NCBI GenBank assembly: GCA_020832445.1
Contig: JAFIEO010000066.1
Location: 1 to 64,000 of the forward strand
Direction of reading: 5' to 3'
From: Paracoccaceae bacterium
Lineage (GTDB): Bacteria > Pseudomonadota > Alphaproteobacteria > Rhodobacterales > Rhodobacteraceae
Length of the DNA stretch: 64,000 nucleotides
A model generated the notes under the pieces. That model made no database searches. It worked only from the letters and a program-made list of their open reading frames with translations, and was not told where the DNA came from. Each line of letters begins with the position of its first letter. The first letter of the stretch is position 1. The translations under genes and the position numbers were made by a program. Positions 8,132-17,089 of the stretch are shown in pieces.

Positions 8132-8895
8132 ATATCGTGGTGCCCATGGCAGGGCGCGGACAGCGCTTCATTGATGCGGGCTATACGCTGCCCAAACCGT
8201 TGATCGCGGTGCATGACGTGCCCATGATCCGGCTTGTCATTGCCAACCTGACGCCCGACTGCCCGCACAGGTTCCATTTTCTGTTGCAGCGCGAGCATGC
8301 GGAACGCTACCGGCTGGACGCCCTGTTGCGCGACTGGGCGCCGGGATGCGCCCTGACCCTGCTGGACGGTGTGACCGAAGGTGCGGCCTGTACCGTGCTT
8401 CTGGCGCGCGATGCAATTGACAATGACAACCCGCTGATGATTGCAAATTGCGATCAGTATATTGATGTGGACATCAACACCTATCTGGCCGCGCAACAGG
8501 GTGCGGACGGGCTGATTATGACGATGTGGGCGGATGATGCAAAATGGTCCTTCGTGCGCCGCAACGCTGATGGTCGCGTGACCGGCGTTGTCGAAAAGGA
8601 AGTGGTGTCGAATGAAGCGACAGTCGGCATTTATAATTTTGCACGCGGGCGCGATTTCGTGCGTGCCGCTGATGCCATGATTGCCGCTGATCTGCGCGTG
8701 AACGGCGAATTCTATGTCGCCCCCGCCTATGACCGCCTGATCGCCGAAGGGGGCAGGGTTGTCTGCCACAGCATTGGCGGTGTCGGATCGGGGATGTATG
8801 GCATCGGCACGCCCGCCGATCTGGAGGCGTTTCTGGCCTTGCCACTGTCGCGTCAGGCCGTCGCAGGCGTGTTGCCGTCCGGGGGCGCGCCATGA
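8125..8895 (+). CDS. Sugar-phosphate nucleotidyltransferase-like protein (copy 2)
   Basis: A 256-residue NTP-transferase-fold protein with a canonical loop VPMAGRGQRFIDAGYTLPKP and metal-binding ANCDQ. It is a paralogue of the gene at 7066. The two together suggest either two activated precursors or a heteromeric enzyme. It overlaps the cupin gene by 7 nt and the WavE-like gene by an ATGA. Expected reaction: NTP plus sugar or polyol phosphate to NDP-conjugate plus pyrophosphate, in the cytoplasm. The intact loop makes this the better candidate for activity of the pair. Confidence 0.8.
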   Translation: MLNIVVPMAGRGQRFIDAGYTLPKPLIAVHDVPMIRLVIANLTPDCPHRFHFLLQREHAERYRLDALLRDWAPGCALTLLDGVTEGAACTVLLARDAIDNDNPLMIANCDQYIDVDINTYLAAQQGADGLIMTMWADDAKWSFVRRNADGRVTGVVEKEVVSNEATVGIYNFARGRDFVRAADAMIAADLRVNGEFYVAPAYDRLIAEGGRVVCHSIGGVGSGMYGIGTPADLEAFLALPLSRQAVAGVLPSGGAP

Positions 8896-9989
8896 GTAAC
8901 GCTGCACCAAAGCCACCGCTTGGGCCAGAGCGTGGCGGCGACAGATCGCTGCGCGCGCGCCTGTTGCGACGTTTGCGGCGCTGGGTTATCGCGCAGGAAA
9001 ACGTGCATAGCGACGATTACACAACCTTGCATCACCGGCCCAAACGCGCAGACCAGATCGGCACATGGCCGGACCCGTCCATCGCGCACCCGCGCGCGGC
9101 CGTGGTCATGCAGGGCCCGCCCTTCATGGCCGATGATTTCACGCTGGAAACATTGCGCCTGTATACCCGCAGCATGCGCGACTGCCAGTTGATCCTGTCC
9201 ACATGGGACGACACGGACCCTGCGTTTCTGGCGGCGGCGCGCGATCTTGGGGTGACAGTGGTTCTTAGCCGCAAGCCCGATTATGCGGGGCTGTTCAATA
9301 TCAACATGCAACTGGTTTCCGCGGCGGCAGGGGTGGAACGCGCGGTGCAGGACGGGGCCGAATGGGTGATGAAAACCCGCACCGACCAGCGGCTATACGC
9401 GCCTGATGTGCTGCCGTTTCTGGTGGCGGTGGCGCAGGGGTTTGCGGTTGGCGGCGCGACTGCGCAACGCCACCGCATTATCGGTGTGGGGCACGGGTCG
9501 CTGAAATATGCCCCCTATCATGTGACCGACCAGACCGTTTTTGGCCATGCGGATGACATGCTGGCCTATTGGACACCCCCGTTGCGCATGGACCGCGCCC
9601 CCGCGCATTGGCCGGATGATCTGCCTTCGATCTTTACCAAAACGCCGATTGGCGAATTGTGCAGGCTGGGCGCGGCGGAATGCTATTTTGCCAGCCGGTT
9701 CTTGCAGCGCATGGGGCGCGACCTGGACTGGACACTTGCCGACAGCTGGGCGGCCTACCGTGACCATTTCGCGTTTGTCGATTATGCCGCGACCGATTTT
9801 TTCTGGGTAAAGACGCAGCTTCACACGCAGCGTGAAATGACGCAAAGCTATGATGCGGTGTCCAACCGCCATGAGATGGGGTTTCAGGACTGGATGCTGC
9901 TGTATTCCGGTCAGGTGCAGCCCAAGGATGCTACGCCGTTTGAACCAGTGCAACACCAGCTTTTCAATCAGGCTGTCGTGAAGCCCTGA
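8892..9989 (+). CDS. WavE-like lipopolysaccharide/capsule synthesis protein
   Basis: A 365-residue protein resembling the WavE family of LPS core biosynthesis. It has an N-terminal AVVMQGPPFMADDFTLETL segment, a STWDDTD motif, a KTRTDQRLY motif that could serve as the acidic metal/sugar-nucleotide site, and a later TDFFWVKTQ. WavE proteins are probably glycosyltransferases of the cell-surface polysaccharide. No membrane helix or signal peptide is seen. It closes the sugar-type half of the operon; the next gene starts after a 109-bp gap, the largest in the operon. Assignment is from motif memory, with moderate certainty on the activity. Confidence 0.68.
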   Translation: MSNAAPKPPLGPERGGDRSLRARLLRRLRRWVIAQENVHSDDYTTLHHRPKRADQIGTWPDPSIAHPRAAVVMQGPPFMADDFTLETLRLYTRSMRDCQLILSTWDDTDPAFLAAARDLGVTVVLSRKPDYAGLFNINMQLVSAAAGVERAVQDGAEWVMKTRTDQRLYAPDVLPFLVAVAQGFAVGGATAQRHRIIGVGHGSLKYAPYHVTDQTVFGHADDMLAYWTPPLRMDRAPAHWPDDLPSIFTKTPIGELCRLGAAECYFASRFLQRMGRDLDWTLADSWAAYRDHFAFVDYAATDFFWVKTQLHTQREMTQSYDAVSNRHEMGFQDWMLLYSGQVQPKDATPFEPVQHQLFNQAVVKP

Positions 9990-10030
9990 TACAGCAGCGC
10001 CTGTTTGCCGCCGATTGTTGCCATTTTGGA

Positions 10031-10048
10031 AATTTGGTGACACAAATT
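10031..10048. promoter_or_regulatory. Inverted repeat in the largest gap of the long operon
   Basis: AATTTG-gtgaca-CAAATT is a perfect 6-bp dyad 50 bp upstream of the HMG-CoA reductase start. It is the only sizeable gap inside the operon, so it may mark an internal operator or promoter separating the sugar-type and lipid-type halves. It could also be chance. Confidence 0.3.
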
Positions 10049-10098
10049 GTCGCCTATGCGTTTTTTGCACCGGTAATTTCAACCAATGGTATGCGACA

Positions 10099-11364
10099 AT
10101 GACTATTCCTTCCCATGTCAAGGACATGCTGAATAGAATTCGGGCCCGTTTTTTTGACTCCCCGCTGCATGAACGCATGCTGCCAAGTGATGCGCAGTTC
10201 ACCACGCTGCGCCCCGTTCGCAAGGCCACACAGGCCTCTGTCGCGAAATACTGGTCCCGTCTTGCCAACACCACCGGCCCTGCCGATCGCGATGCAATCG
10301 CCGACCCGCTGACAATGGCCATGCCAGAGCAGTTTAACGCCAATATAGAAAATTTCATCGGGACCGTGAAACTGCCTGTCGGGATAATTGGCCCTTTGCG
10401 GATCAACGGGTTGAATGCGCACGGTGATTACCATGTGCCAATGGCCACCACCGAAGCCGCGCTTGTCGCGTCCTATGCGCGCGGGGCCTATGCCGCAACG
10501 AAATCAGGGGGCATCAGCACGGCAATCCTGTATGAAGGGGTCATCCGCACACCGGCCTTTGTGCTGGAAAACCTGCTGAATGCGGGGCTGTTTGTCGAAT
10601 GGGTCGTGACCGAGGTTGAGACGCTGAAGGCGGCGGCAGAATCCACCACACGGCACGGCAAACTGGTGTCGGTGGAGCCGATGATCGACAATAACGTGGT
10701 GTTCCTGATCTGCCGCTATACAACCGGCGATGCGGCGGGGCAGAACATGGTGACAATCGCCACGAATGCCCTGTGCGATGATATTGTGGCGCGCTGCCCC
10801 GTTGCCCTGAAGGCGTGGTATATCGAAGGCAATTTTTCCGGTGACAAGAAAGCATCATTTCTGGGGCTGGTCACGGGACGCGGGCGCAAGGTCAGTGCGT
10901 CGGTCACGCTGAAGGCAGATGTGGTGGAACGCACCTTGGGGACACGTGTTCAGGACATGCTGGAATACGGCCAGGTGGCCAATCTTGGCGCGCATCTGTC
11001 GGGGCAGTTGGGGGCGCAGGCGCATTATGCCAACGGGCTGGCGGCGCTCTATATCGCAACCGGTCAGGATGCCGCCTGCGTTGCCGAAAGCGCCATGGGC
11101 ATCACCCGTATGGAAGCGCGCGGCGATGACCTGTTTTGCAGTGTGACCATGCCCAACATTCTTGTCGGGTCGGTCGGCGGGGGGACATCGCTGCCCAGCC
11201 AGTCGGCGGGGCTGAACATCCTTGGGCTGAAGGGCGCGGGCCATGGTGCGGCGCTGGCCGAAGTGGTGGCCGCAACCTGCCTGTGCGGCGAAATCTCGAT
11301 TGTGGCGGCGATTGCGGCGGGGCATTTCACGCGCGCCCATGAAAATCTGGCGCGGCATAGATGA
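10099..11364 (+). CDS. Hydroxymethylglutaryl-CoA reductase, class I-like
   Basis: A 421-residue protein with HMG-CoA reductase signatures: ENFIGTVKLPVGIIGPL (84-100), the catalytic Glu119 in MATTEAAL, GDAAGQNMVTIAT (210-222), catalytic Lys in SGDKKAS (248-253), Asp324 in TGQDAAC, a glycine-rich SVGGGTSLPSQ, and His residues at 409-420 where the acid-base His is expected. The family reduces HMG-CoA to mevalonate with two NAD(P)H. Class I features outnumber class II ones. ATG 10099 is chosen because the conserved sequence starts soon after; it has no good ribosome-binding site and a TTG at 10015 is possible. It overlaps the UbiA gene by ATGA. No mevalonate kinase or diphosphomevalonate decarboxylase is present. 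Confidence 0.88.
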   Translation: MTIPSHVKDMLNRIRARFFDSPLHERMLPSDAQFTTLRPVRKATQASVAKYWSRLANTTGPADRDAIADPLTMAMPEQFNANIENFIGTVKLPVGIIGPLRINGLNAHGDYHVPMATTEAALVASYARGAYAATKSGGISTAILYEGVIRTPAFVLENLLNAGLFVEWVVTEVETLKAAAESTTRHGKLVSVEPMIDNNVVFLICRYTTGDAAGQNMVTIATNALCDDIVARCPVALKAWYIEGNFSGDKKASFLGLVTGRGRKVSASVTLKADVVERTLGTRVQDMLEYGQVANLGAHLSGQLGAQAHYANGLAALYIATGQDAACVAESAMGITRMEARGDDLFCSVTMPNILVGSVGGGTSLPSQSAGLNILGLKGAGHGAALAEVVAATCLCGEISIVAAIAAGHFTRAHENLARHR

Positions 11365-12266
11365 CACCTGCGGCGCTGTGGACCTATCAGAAAGAACGCT
11401 TTCCGCTGGCCAGAACAGTGCCCTTGCTGGCGGTTTTTTCCGCAGCCAGCATCAGTGTCTCGGCCGAGTTGGCGGGGCGGCCCCTGCCGGGCTGGGGGGC
11501 GTTTGTGGCAGGGTTCGTTGTGGCAATGCTGCTGTTTTTCCAGATGCGGGTTTGCGATGAATACAAGGATCTGGAAGATGACAAACGCTACCGCCCCGAC
11601 CGCCCCATCCCGCGCGGGCTGATTTCGCTTCGCGCAGTGCTGGCACTGGGGCTGGTGTCCTTGCCGGTGACGGCCTTTGCTGCATGGGCATGGCACCCGC
11701 CGCTATTATGGCTGCTTGGCGTTGTCTGGCTGTGGCTGCTGGCCATGACCGCAGAATTTGGCGCGCCAAGGTGGCTGAAGGCGCGGCCCGTGCTGTATCT
11801 GGCCAGTCATATGGCGATCATGCCGCTGATTGACTTGTTGTTGACCGCAATGGAATGGCTGCCCGCTGGCACGCCCGCATTCTGGCTGGGGCTGTTTCTG
11901 GCGCTGTCGTTTGTGAATGGCTGCGTGCTGGAAATCGGGCGCAAACTTTGGGCACCGCAAAACGAGATTGACGGGGTCGACACTTATTCCGGCCTGTGGG
12001 GGCCAAGAAAGGCCGCATTGATCTGGGCTGCCTGTGTCGTGGTGTCATGGGGCTTGCTGGTCGGTGTGGGGGCGGCAACTGGTGTGGTCTGGGTTGCGGT
12101 ATCGCTGGGCGGGGCGGGCGCGTTTCTGTGCCTTCGGGCGGCGGCGGCTTATGTGGCAGCGCCCACCGCAGCGGCGCAAAAGCGCCTTGATACGGTTGCA
12201 GGGCTTTGGGTCTTTGCCTGCTATGCGCTGGCCGGTTTTGCGCCCCTGATTGTAAGGATGGTCTGA
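11361..12266 (+). CDS. UbiA-family membrane prenyltransferase
   Basis: A 301-residue, strongly hydrophobic protein with about eight to nine predicted membrane segments. The first Asp-rich motif is CDEYKDLEDDKRYRPDRP (65-82) and a second acidic site is NEIDGVDTYSG (201-211). UbiA enzymes transfer a prenyl group from a polyprenyl diphosphate to an aromatic, glycerol-phosphate or other acceptor at the membrane. The second site is diverged from the DxxxD of ubiquinone enzymes, so the acceptor may be unusual. It lies between HMG-CoA reductase (ATGA overlap) and a dikinase (TGATG overlap). Confidence 0.83.
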   Translation: MTPAALWTYQKERFPLARTVPLLAVFSAASISVSAELAGRPLPGWGAFVAGFVVAMLLFFQMRVCDEYKDLEDDKRYRPDRPIPRGLISLRAVLALGLVSLPVTAFAAWAWHPPLLWLLGVVWLWLLAMTAEFGAPRWLKARPVLYLASHMAIMPLIDLLLTAMEWLPAGTPAFWLGLFLALSFVNGCVLEIGRKLWAPQNEIDGVDTYSGLWGPRKAALIWAACVVVSWGLLVGVGAATGVVWVAVSLGGAGAFLCLRAAAAYVAAPTAAAQKRLDTVAGLWVFACYALAGFAPLIVRMV

Positions 12267-14692
12267 TGGGGTTTATTGTTCCGCAGGATCAGGCGCGCAA
12301 CGTGGAAGATGTCGGCGGCAAGGCGGCGGCGCTGTCGCGTCTGGCTGAAAACGGGTTTGCACCGCCTGCGTTTTTTGTCATTCGCGCCGACGCGTTCGAC
12401 ACTGGCACGCCGCTTCAGGGCTTGCCCGACGCGCTGGCGCATCTTGGCGCGGGGCCGTTTGCCGTGCGCAGTTCGGCGCGGCAGGAAGATGGCGCCGCGC
12501 ACAGCCACGCAGGACAGTTTGACACGCTGCTGAATGTGCCTGCGGGCGGGGTCGAGGATGCGGCGCGACAGGTCTGGCAATCGGGCTTTTCCGACACAGT
12601 GGCCACTTACCGCGCGCTGAAGTCACAAACCGGGGCTGAAGGGCCAGCGGTTATTGTCCAGCGCATGATTGATGCGCGCGCGGCGGGTGTGGCGTTTTCC
12701 GCCGACCCCGTGACAGGACGGCGCGACCGCGTTGTGATCTCGGCGATTGCCGGATTGGGCGAGCGTCTGGTTTCAGGCGAAGAAGACGGCGAAGACTGGA
12801 CAATCGGCGCGACCGCGAACTGTGCCACAGTGCCTGCCGTTCTGAACGCGGCGCAGGCCGAAGCGATTGCCGCATTGGCGCGGCGCGCAGAGGATGTGTT
12901 TGGCGCGCCGCAGGATATTGAATGGGCGATAGATGATGACGGGCTGCATATCTTGCAATCGCGCCCCATCACCACGCCGCTGCTGCCACCGCCCAACCCC
13001 GATACCGCACTGACAATATTTGATAATTCCAATATTGTCGAAAGCTATCCGGGTATGGTCAGCCCGCTGACCTATTCCTTTGCGGTTCATGTCTATGCCC
13101 GCGTCTACCGTGCCTTCGTGGCCTTGCTGGGGGTGCCCGACCGCACAATCGCCGCGCAATCTGCCGTGTTTGGCAATATGCTGGGCCGTGTTGACGGGCG
13201 GGTTTATTACAATCTGGTTAACTGGTATCGGGCGCTGGCGCTGTTGCCCGGTTTTTCGCTGAACAGGGCGTATATGGAAACCATGATGGGGGTGGACACG
13301 CCCATGCCCCGCGATGTGACCGACAGCATTGGCCCACCACCTGCCACAGGGGCCGCGCGCGTTTTCGAATACCTGCGGCTGGGGCGCGCGGGCGCAGGGT
13401 TGGTGTGGCAGGCGATGATGCTGCCGCGCACGCGCCGCCGGTTTTATGCGCGCCTGAATACCGCGCTGAACAGCGGCTTTGATGTGACGCGCGCCGGGCC
13501 AACAGCACTTGCGGCGGAATACCGCAAGATCGAAAGCACCTTGCTGGATCGTTGGGATGCGCCGCTGGTCAATGATTTTCTGTGCATGATTGCGTTCGGG
13601 GCCTCGCGCAACCTTTTGGAAAAGTGGCTGGGGCCGGATGGTCTGGCCCTGCATAACGATGTGATGATCGGGCAGGGCGACATTATTTCGGCAGAACCCG
13701 CGCAGCGCATCATGAAAATGGGACAGATGGCCCGCGCCGCCGGTCTGGATGCTGCGCTGATGGCGGACGGGATGGCCGGCCTTGACCCCCATCCCGACCT
13801 GCGCCGACAGGTCGAGAGCTATCTTGATAAATTCGGCGATCGCTGCACAGAAGAGCTGAAACTTGAAAGCCTGACACTGCGCGATGACCCGTCCAGCCTG
13901 CTTGCCGCGATTGTGGCCAGCGCGCAACGCGGCGCACATGATGCGCACAAGGCCAAAGACCCCGACTGGCGCGCGCTATTTCCCAATCCGTTCAAACGCA
14001 TGATTGCAAAGGGCCTGATTTCATGGACCAAAAATCGCGTGCGCGACCGCGAAAACCTGCGGTTTGAGCGCACGCGCATCTTCGGCTATGCGCGCCGTGT
14101 GTTTCTGGGACTGGGCCGTGAATTTGCCGCGCGCGGGTTGCTGTGCGGCCCGCGCGACGTGTTTTACCTGACCACGTCAGAAGTGCTTGGCGCGGTCGAA
14201 GGGTATGGGCTGTCGGGCGATCTGAAATCGCTGGTCAGCTTGCGCAAGGCCGAAGATGCGGCGGCAGCAAACCGCCCCGACCCGCCCGAACGGATTGAAT
14301 TGCGCGGCCCTGCCATTGCGCCCGTCTGGGCCAATGCGCCTGCCCTGCAAGACCAGTCCGCGCGCCGCAGTGCAACCGGCTGCTCGGCAGGGCGGGTGAC
14401 AGCGGTAGCCCGCGTGATCCGCGACCCGCGCACGCAATCGCTGGGCGCGGGCGAAATACTTGTGGCGCGTCATACTGATCCGGGCTGGATTGCCGTTTTC
14501 TCGAACGCGTCGGCCATTGTTGTCGAGCGCGGATCGCTGTTGTCACATTCGGCCATTGTGGCGCGCGAATTGGGCATTCCTTGCGTGGTGGGGCTGAAGG
14601 GGGCGACGCAATGGGTTGCAGATGGCGAAACCCTGACCGTTGACGGCGCAACCGGCGAGGTGGAGAGGCATATTGACGAATTCCGAGATTGA
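12266..14692 (+). CDS. PEP-synthase/rifampin-phosphotransferase-like dikinase
   Basis: An 808-residue protein. The N-terminal 260 residues are a PPDK-type ATP-grasp domain (GGKAAALSRL, FAVRSSARQEDG, GVAFSADPVTG, DIEWAID, LQSRPIT). A long middle domain of about 450 residues matches nothing I recognise. The C terminus is a swivelling phosphohistidine domain with LLSHSAIVARELGIP, His761 being the likely phospho-acceptor. There is no C-terminal PEP/pyruvate barrel. That order (ATP, substrate, His) is that of rifampin phosphotransferase, not of PEP synthase, so it probably phosphorylates some hydroxyl compound made in this operon. ATG 12266 overlaps the UbiA stop codon; an upstream in-frame start at 12206 is less likely. 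Confidence 0.83.
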   Translation: MGFIVPQDQARNVEDVGGKAAALSRLAENGFAPPAFFVIRADAFDTGTPLQGLPDALAHLGAGPFAVRSSARQEDGAAHSHAGQFDTLLNVPAGGVEDAARQVWQSGFSDTVATYRALKSQTGAEGPAVIVQRMIDARAAGVAFSADPVTGRRDRVVISAIAGLGERLVSGEEDGEDWTIGATANCATVPAVLNAAQAEAIAALARRAEDVFGAPQDIEWAIDDDGLHILQSRPITTPLLPPPNPDTALTIFDNSNIVESYPGMVSPLTYSFAVHVYARVYRAFVALLGVPDRTIAAQSAVFGNMLGRVDGRVYYNLVNWYRALALLPGFSLNRAYMETMMGVDTPMPRDVTDSIGPPPATGAARVFEYLRLGRAGAGLVWQAMMLPRTRRRFYARLNTALNSGFDVTRAGPTALAAEYRKIESTLLDRWDAPLVNDFLCMIAFGASRNLLEKWLGPDGLALHNDVMIGQGDIISAEPAQRIMKMGQMARAAGLDAALMADGMAGLDPHPDLRRQVESYLDKFGDRCTEELKLESLTLRDDPSSLLAAIVASAQRGAHDAHKAKDPDWRALFPNPFKRMIAKGLISWTKNRVRDRENLRFERTRIFGYARRVFLGLGREFAARGLLCGPRDVFYLTTSEVLGAVEGYGLSGDLKSLVSLRKAEDAAAANRPDPPERIELRGPAIAPVWANAPALQDQSARRSATGCSAGRVTAVARVIRDPRTQSLGAGEILVARHTDPGWIAVFSNASAIVVERGSLLSHSAIVARELGIPCVVGLKGATQWVADGETLTVDGATGEVERHIDEFRD

Positions 14693-15773
14693 AGCGAAAG
14701 CCGCCTTTGACCACATCCGCTATGCCCAGTTATGGGAAGATGCGGATATCCTGACGGCGGCAATGGGCGATTGCAGCGGGCGAACGCTGGTGTCGATCTG
14801 CGCGGCGGGGGATAATGCACTGGCAATGCTGGTGCTGGACCCCGCCAAAATTGTGGTGGTCGACCTGTCGCCTGCGCAGATCGCCTGCCTGAAGCTGCGG
14901 ATCGCGGCCTATTCGACCCTGACCCATGCGGAATTTCTGGAACTGATGGGCGCGCGTGCGTCCATGCAGCGCAAGGCACTGCTGGCGCGTGTCGTGGCCG
15001 CGCTTGACCCTGAAACACAGGCATTCTGGAACGCACAGGCCACGGATGTCGCGCGTTTCGGGGCTGGCGGGGTGGGCAAGTTCGAACGCTATTTCCGTAT
15101 ATTCCGAACGTGGTTTTTGCCGCTCGTGCATTCCCGCGCGACGCGTGACGCCATATTCGTGCCGCGCAACCGGCAGGGGCGTCAGGACTTCTTTGACACG
15201 CGGTTCAACACATGGCGCTGGCGGGTGTTGCTGAATGTCTTTTTCTCGCGCTTTGTCATGGGCCGGATGGGGCGGGACAAGGCGTTTTTTGACCATGTTG
15301 ATGGCAGTCCCGCGCAGCATGTGGCGCGGCGCATCCATCACGCAGCGGCGCAAACCGACCCGTCGGAAAACCCCTATCTGCACTGGATCATCAAGGGCAC
15401 GCATGGCGCGGCCCTGCCAATGGCGTGGCGCGCGGAGAATTTTGACGTGATCCGCGACCGCTGCGCCCGCATTGAAATCCGCCCCGGTTCGCTGGAGGCA
15501 TTTATCAAAACCGGCGAATTGGCGCATGGGTTCAACCTGTCGGATATTTTCGAATATATGTCCCCGCCCGTTTTTGCGCAGGTGTATGACAGCATTCTGG
15601 GGGCCGCAGCCCCCGGTGCGCGGCTGGTCTACTGGAACATGATGGCCCCGCGCCGCGTGCCTGCGCACCTGTCCGCACGCGTGACGCGCCTGCGCGCGCT
15701 GGAGGATGACCTGAAATCGCGTGACAAGGCGTTCTTCTATTCGGATTTCGTGATCGAGGAAGTTGTCGGGTGA
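14673..15773 (+). CDS. DUF3419/BtaA-like S-adenosylmethionine:lipid aminocarboxypropyl transferase
   Basis: About 366 residues. The N-terminal HIRYAQLWEDADI and the SAM-binding stretch SICAAGDNALAML...VVVDLSPAQ match the DUF3419 family, whose characterised member BtaA transfers the 3-amino-3-carboxypropyl group of SAM to diacylglycerol in betaine-lipid synthesis. No BtaB-type methyltransferase is next to it, so the product may stop at a homoserine-type ether or involve another acceptor. I prefer a TTG start at 14673 because GGAGAGG sits 4 nt upstream; another TTG at 14640 is possible. It overlaps the dikinase gene by 20 nt and the kinase-like gene by GTGA. Confidence 0.75.
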   Translation: MTNSEIEAKAAFDHIRYAQLWEDADILTAAMGDCSGRTLVSICAAGDNALAMLVLDPAKIVVVDLSPAQIACLKLRIAAYSTLTHAEFLELMGARASMQRKALLARVVAALDPETQAFWNAQATDVARFGAGGVGKFERYFRIFRTWFLPLVHSRATRDAIFVPRNRQGRQDFFDTRFNTWRWRVLLNVFFSRFVMGRMGRDKAFFDHVDGSPAQHVARRIHHAAAQTDPSENPYLHWIIKGTHGAALPMAWRAENFDVIRDRCARIEIRPGSLEAFIKTGELAHGFNLSDIFEYMSPPVFAQVYDSILGAAAPGARLVYWNMMAPRRVPAHLSARVTRLRALEDDLKSRDKAFFYSDFVIEEVVG

Positions 15774-17089
15774 GTATGGCTGCGCAACTGGTCATCGCGT
15801 TCGGGTCGGTTGCGGCCCTTTTGGGGTTGATGGCACTGGTGCGCCGCCTGCCCTTCAGCGCCGAAGTGAAACGCAAGCTGGTGCATGTTGGCACGGGTAT
15901 CTATGCGATGGGGTTGCCGTGGCTTTTCCCTGATCGCTGGCCTGTTTACATGATTGTCGCACTGACACTGGTGATGATGGTTGCGCTGCGCCTGCCGCAG
16001 ATTTCGGGGCGGCTGGGCGACGCGGTGCACAGTGTCGAGCGCCGGTCCTACGGGGATTTCCTGCTGGCCATTTCGGTGGGGCTTTGTTTCTTTTTCGCAG
16101 ACGGGGTGGCGCTGTTTTATGTGCTGCCAATCGCGGTCCTGACGCTGGCCGATGCGGCGGCGGCACTGGCGGGAACCGCCTATGGCACGCGCCGATTCAA
16201 GGTGGAACAGGGCGTCAAAAGTGTCGAAGGCACAGTGGTGTTTTTTGTCATCACGCTTCTGGTGGCGCTGATTTGCCTGATGTTCCTGTCGGACCTGCCG
16301 CCCCTGAACATTTTGACCCTTGCCCTGCTGGTCGCCGGTTTCGGCGCATTGGTCGAGGCCCAAAGCTGGCGGGGGTTCGACAACCTGTTTCTGCCGCTGG
16401 GGTTGCTGGTCTTTCTGGAGGTTCACAGCAACAGCACCCTGTTTGAGCTGCTGCCCATTGCCGTGCTGTTCGTGTTGGCAATCATTGCGTCGCGCATCAT
16501 CGGCCCGCGTTGTGGCCTGTCGACCCATGCCGCGCGTGTCTATGTCGTGGCGATGTTTCTGATACTGGCGTCAGTTGAATTGCAAAACGCGATACTGCCC
16601 GCGCTGGTGCTTGTGGCCTATCCCTGGGCCAGTGCGCGATCCCCCGGTGGCGATGATTTTGGCGATCTGGACATGGTTGCAGGGCTGGCGTTGTTCAGTT
16701 TCGGCTGGCTGGCGCTTGGCAATGCTGTCGGGTGGAACGCGGTCCAGTTTTATGGCCTGACGGCGATGGGGCTGGTCATGGGGTTAGGCACGCTGGCGTT
16801 GCGGCGCAATCTGGTCTGGGTGCCGGTAATCGCGGCGGCGCTGCTGGCGCTCCGCCAGATTGTGACATGGCTGAACCCGCCGCATAGTTTATGGGCGGAA
16901 CCGTTGCTGGTGCTGGCCTGCCTGTGTCTGGCCCTAAGCGCTGCGGCCAGTGCGGCGCTGCCTGACATGTTTTTCAGGCAGCGGGTGTTGAAGCTGACAG
17001 TGTTGTCCATGATCCTGCCGCTGGCCTATTATACCCTTGCGGTCATAGATCAGGGCGGCACACCCCCACCAGCCGGAGGAAGCCTGTGA
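15770..17089 (+). CDS. Phytol/dolichol-kinase-like integral membrane protein with C-terminal extension
   Basis: A 439-residue multi-span membrane protein. Residues 30-210 resemble the CTP-dependent polyprenol/phytol kinase family: KRKLVHVGTGIYAM, RRSYGDFLL, LADAAAALAGTAYGTRRF, and EQGVKSVEGT. The family phosphorylates long-chain alcohols such as phytol or dolichol using CTP. The usual length is about 200-300 residues; here some 200 extra residues with five or six membrane segments follow, of unknown role. GTG 15770 overlaps the upstream stop (GTGA) with GAGGAAG upstream; ATG 15776 is the alternative. With UbiA and HMG-CoA reductase it points to isoprenoid-alcohol chemistry. Confidence 0.75.
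   Translation: MSMAAQLVIAFGSVAALLGLMALVRRLPFSAEVKRKLVHVGTGIYAMGLPWLFPDRWPVYMIVALTLVMMVALRLPQISGRLGDAVHSVERRSYGDFLLAISVGLCFFFADGVALFYVLPIAVLTLADAAAALAGTAYGTRRFKVEQGVKSVEGTVVFFVITLLVALICLMFLSDLPPLNILTLALLVAGFGALVEAQSWRGFDNLFLPLGLLVFLEVHSNSTLFELLPIAVLFVLAIIASRIIGPRCGLSTHAARVYVVAMFLILASVELQNAILPALVLVAYPWASARSPGGDDFGDLDMVAGLALFSFGWLALGNAVGWNAVQFYGLTAMGLVMGLGTLALRRNLVWVPVIAAALLALRQIVTWLNPPHSLWAEPLLVLACLCLALSAAASAALPDMFFRQRVLKLTVLSMILPLAYYTLAVIDQGGTPPPAGGSL

Noticed and set aside
12773-13948. Minus-strand open frame (391 codons) across the dikinase
   Set aside because: Opposite a real gene with phosphohistidine motif; its translation has no family features.
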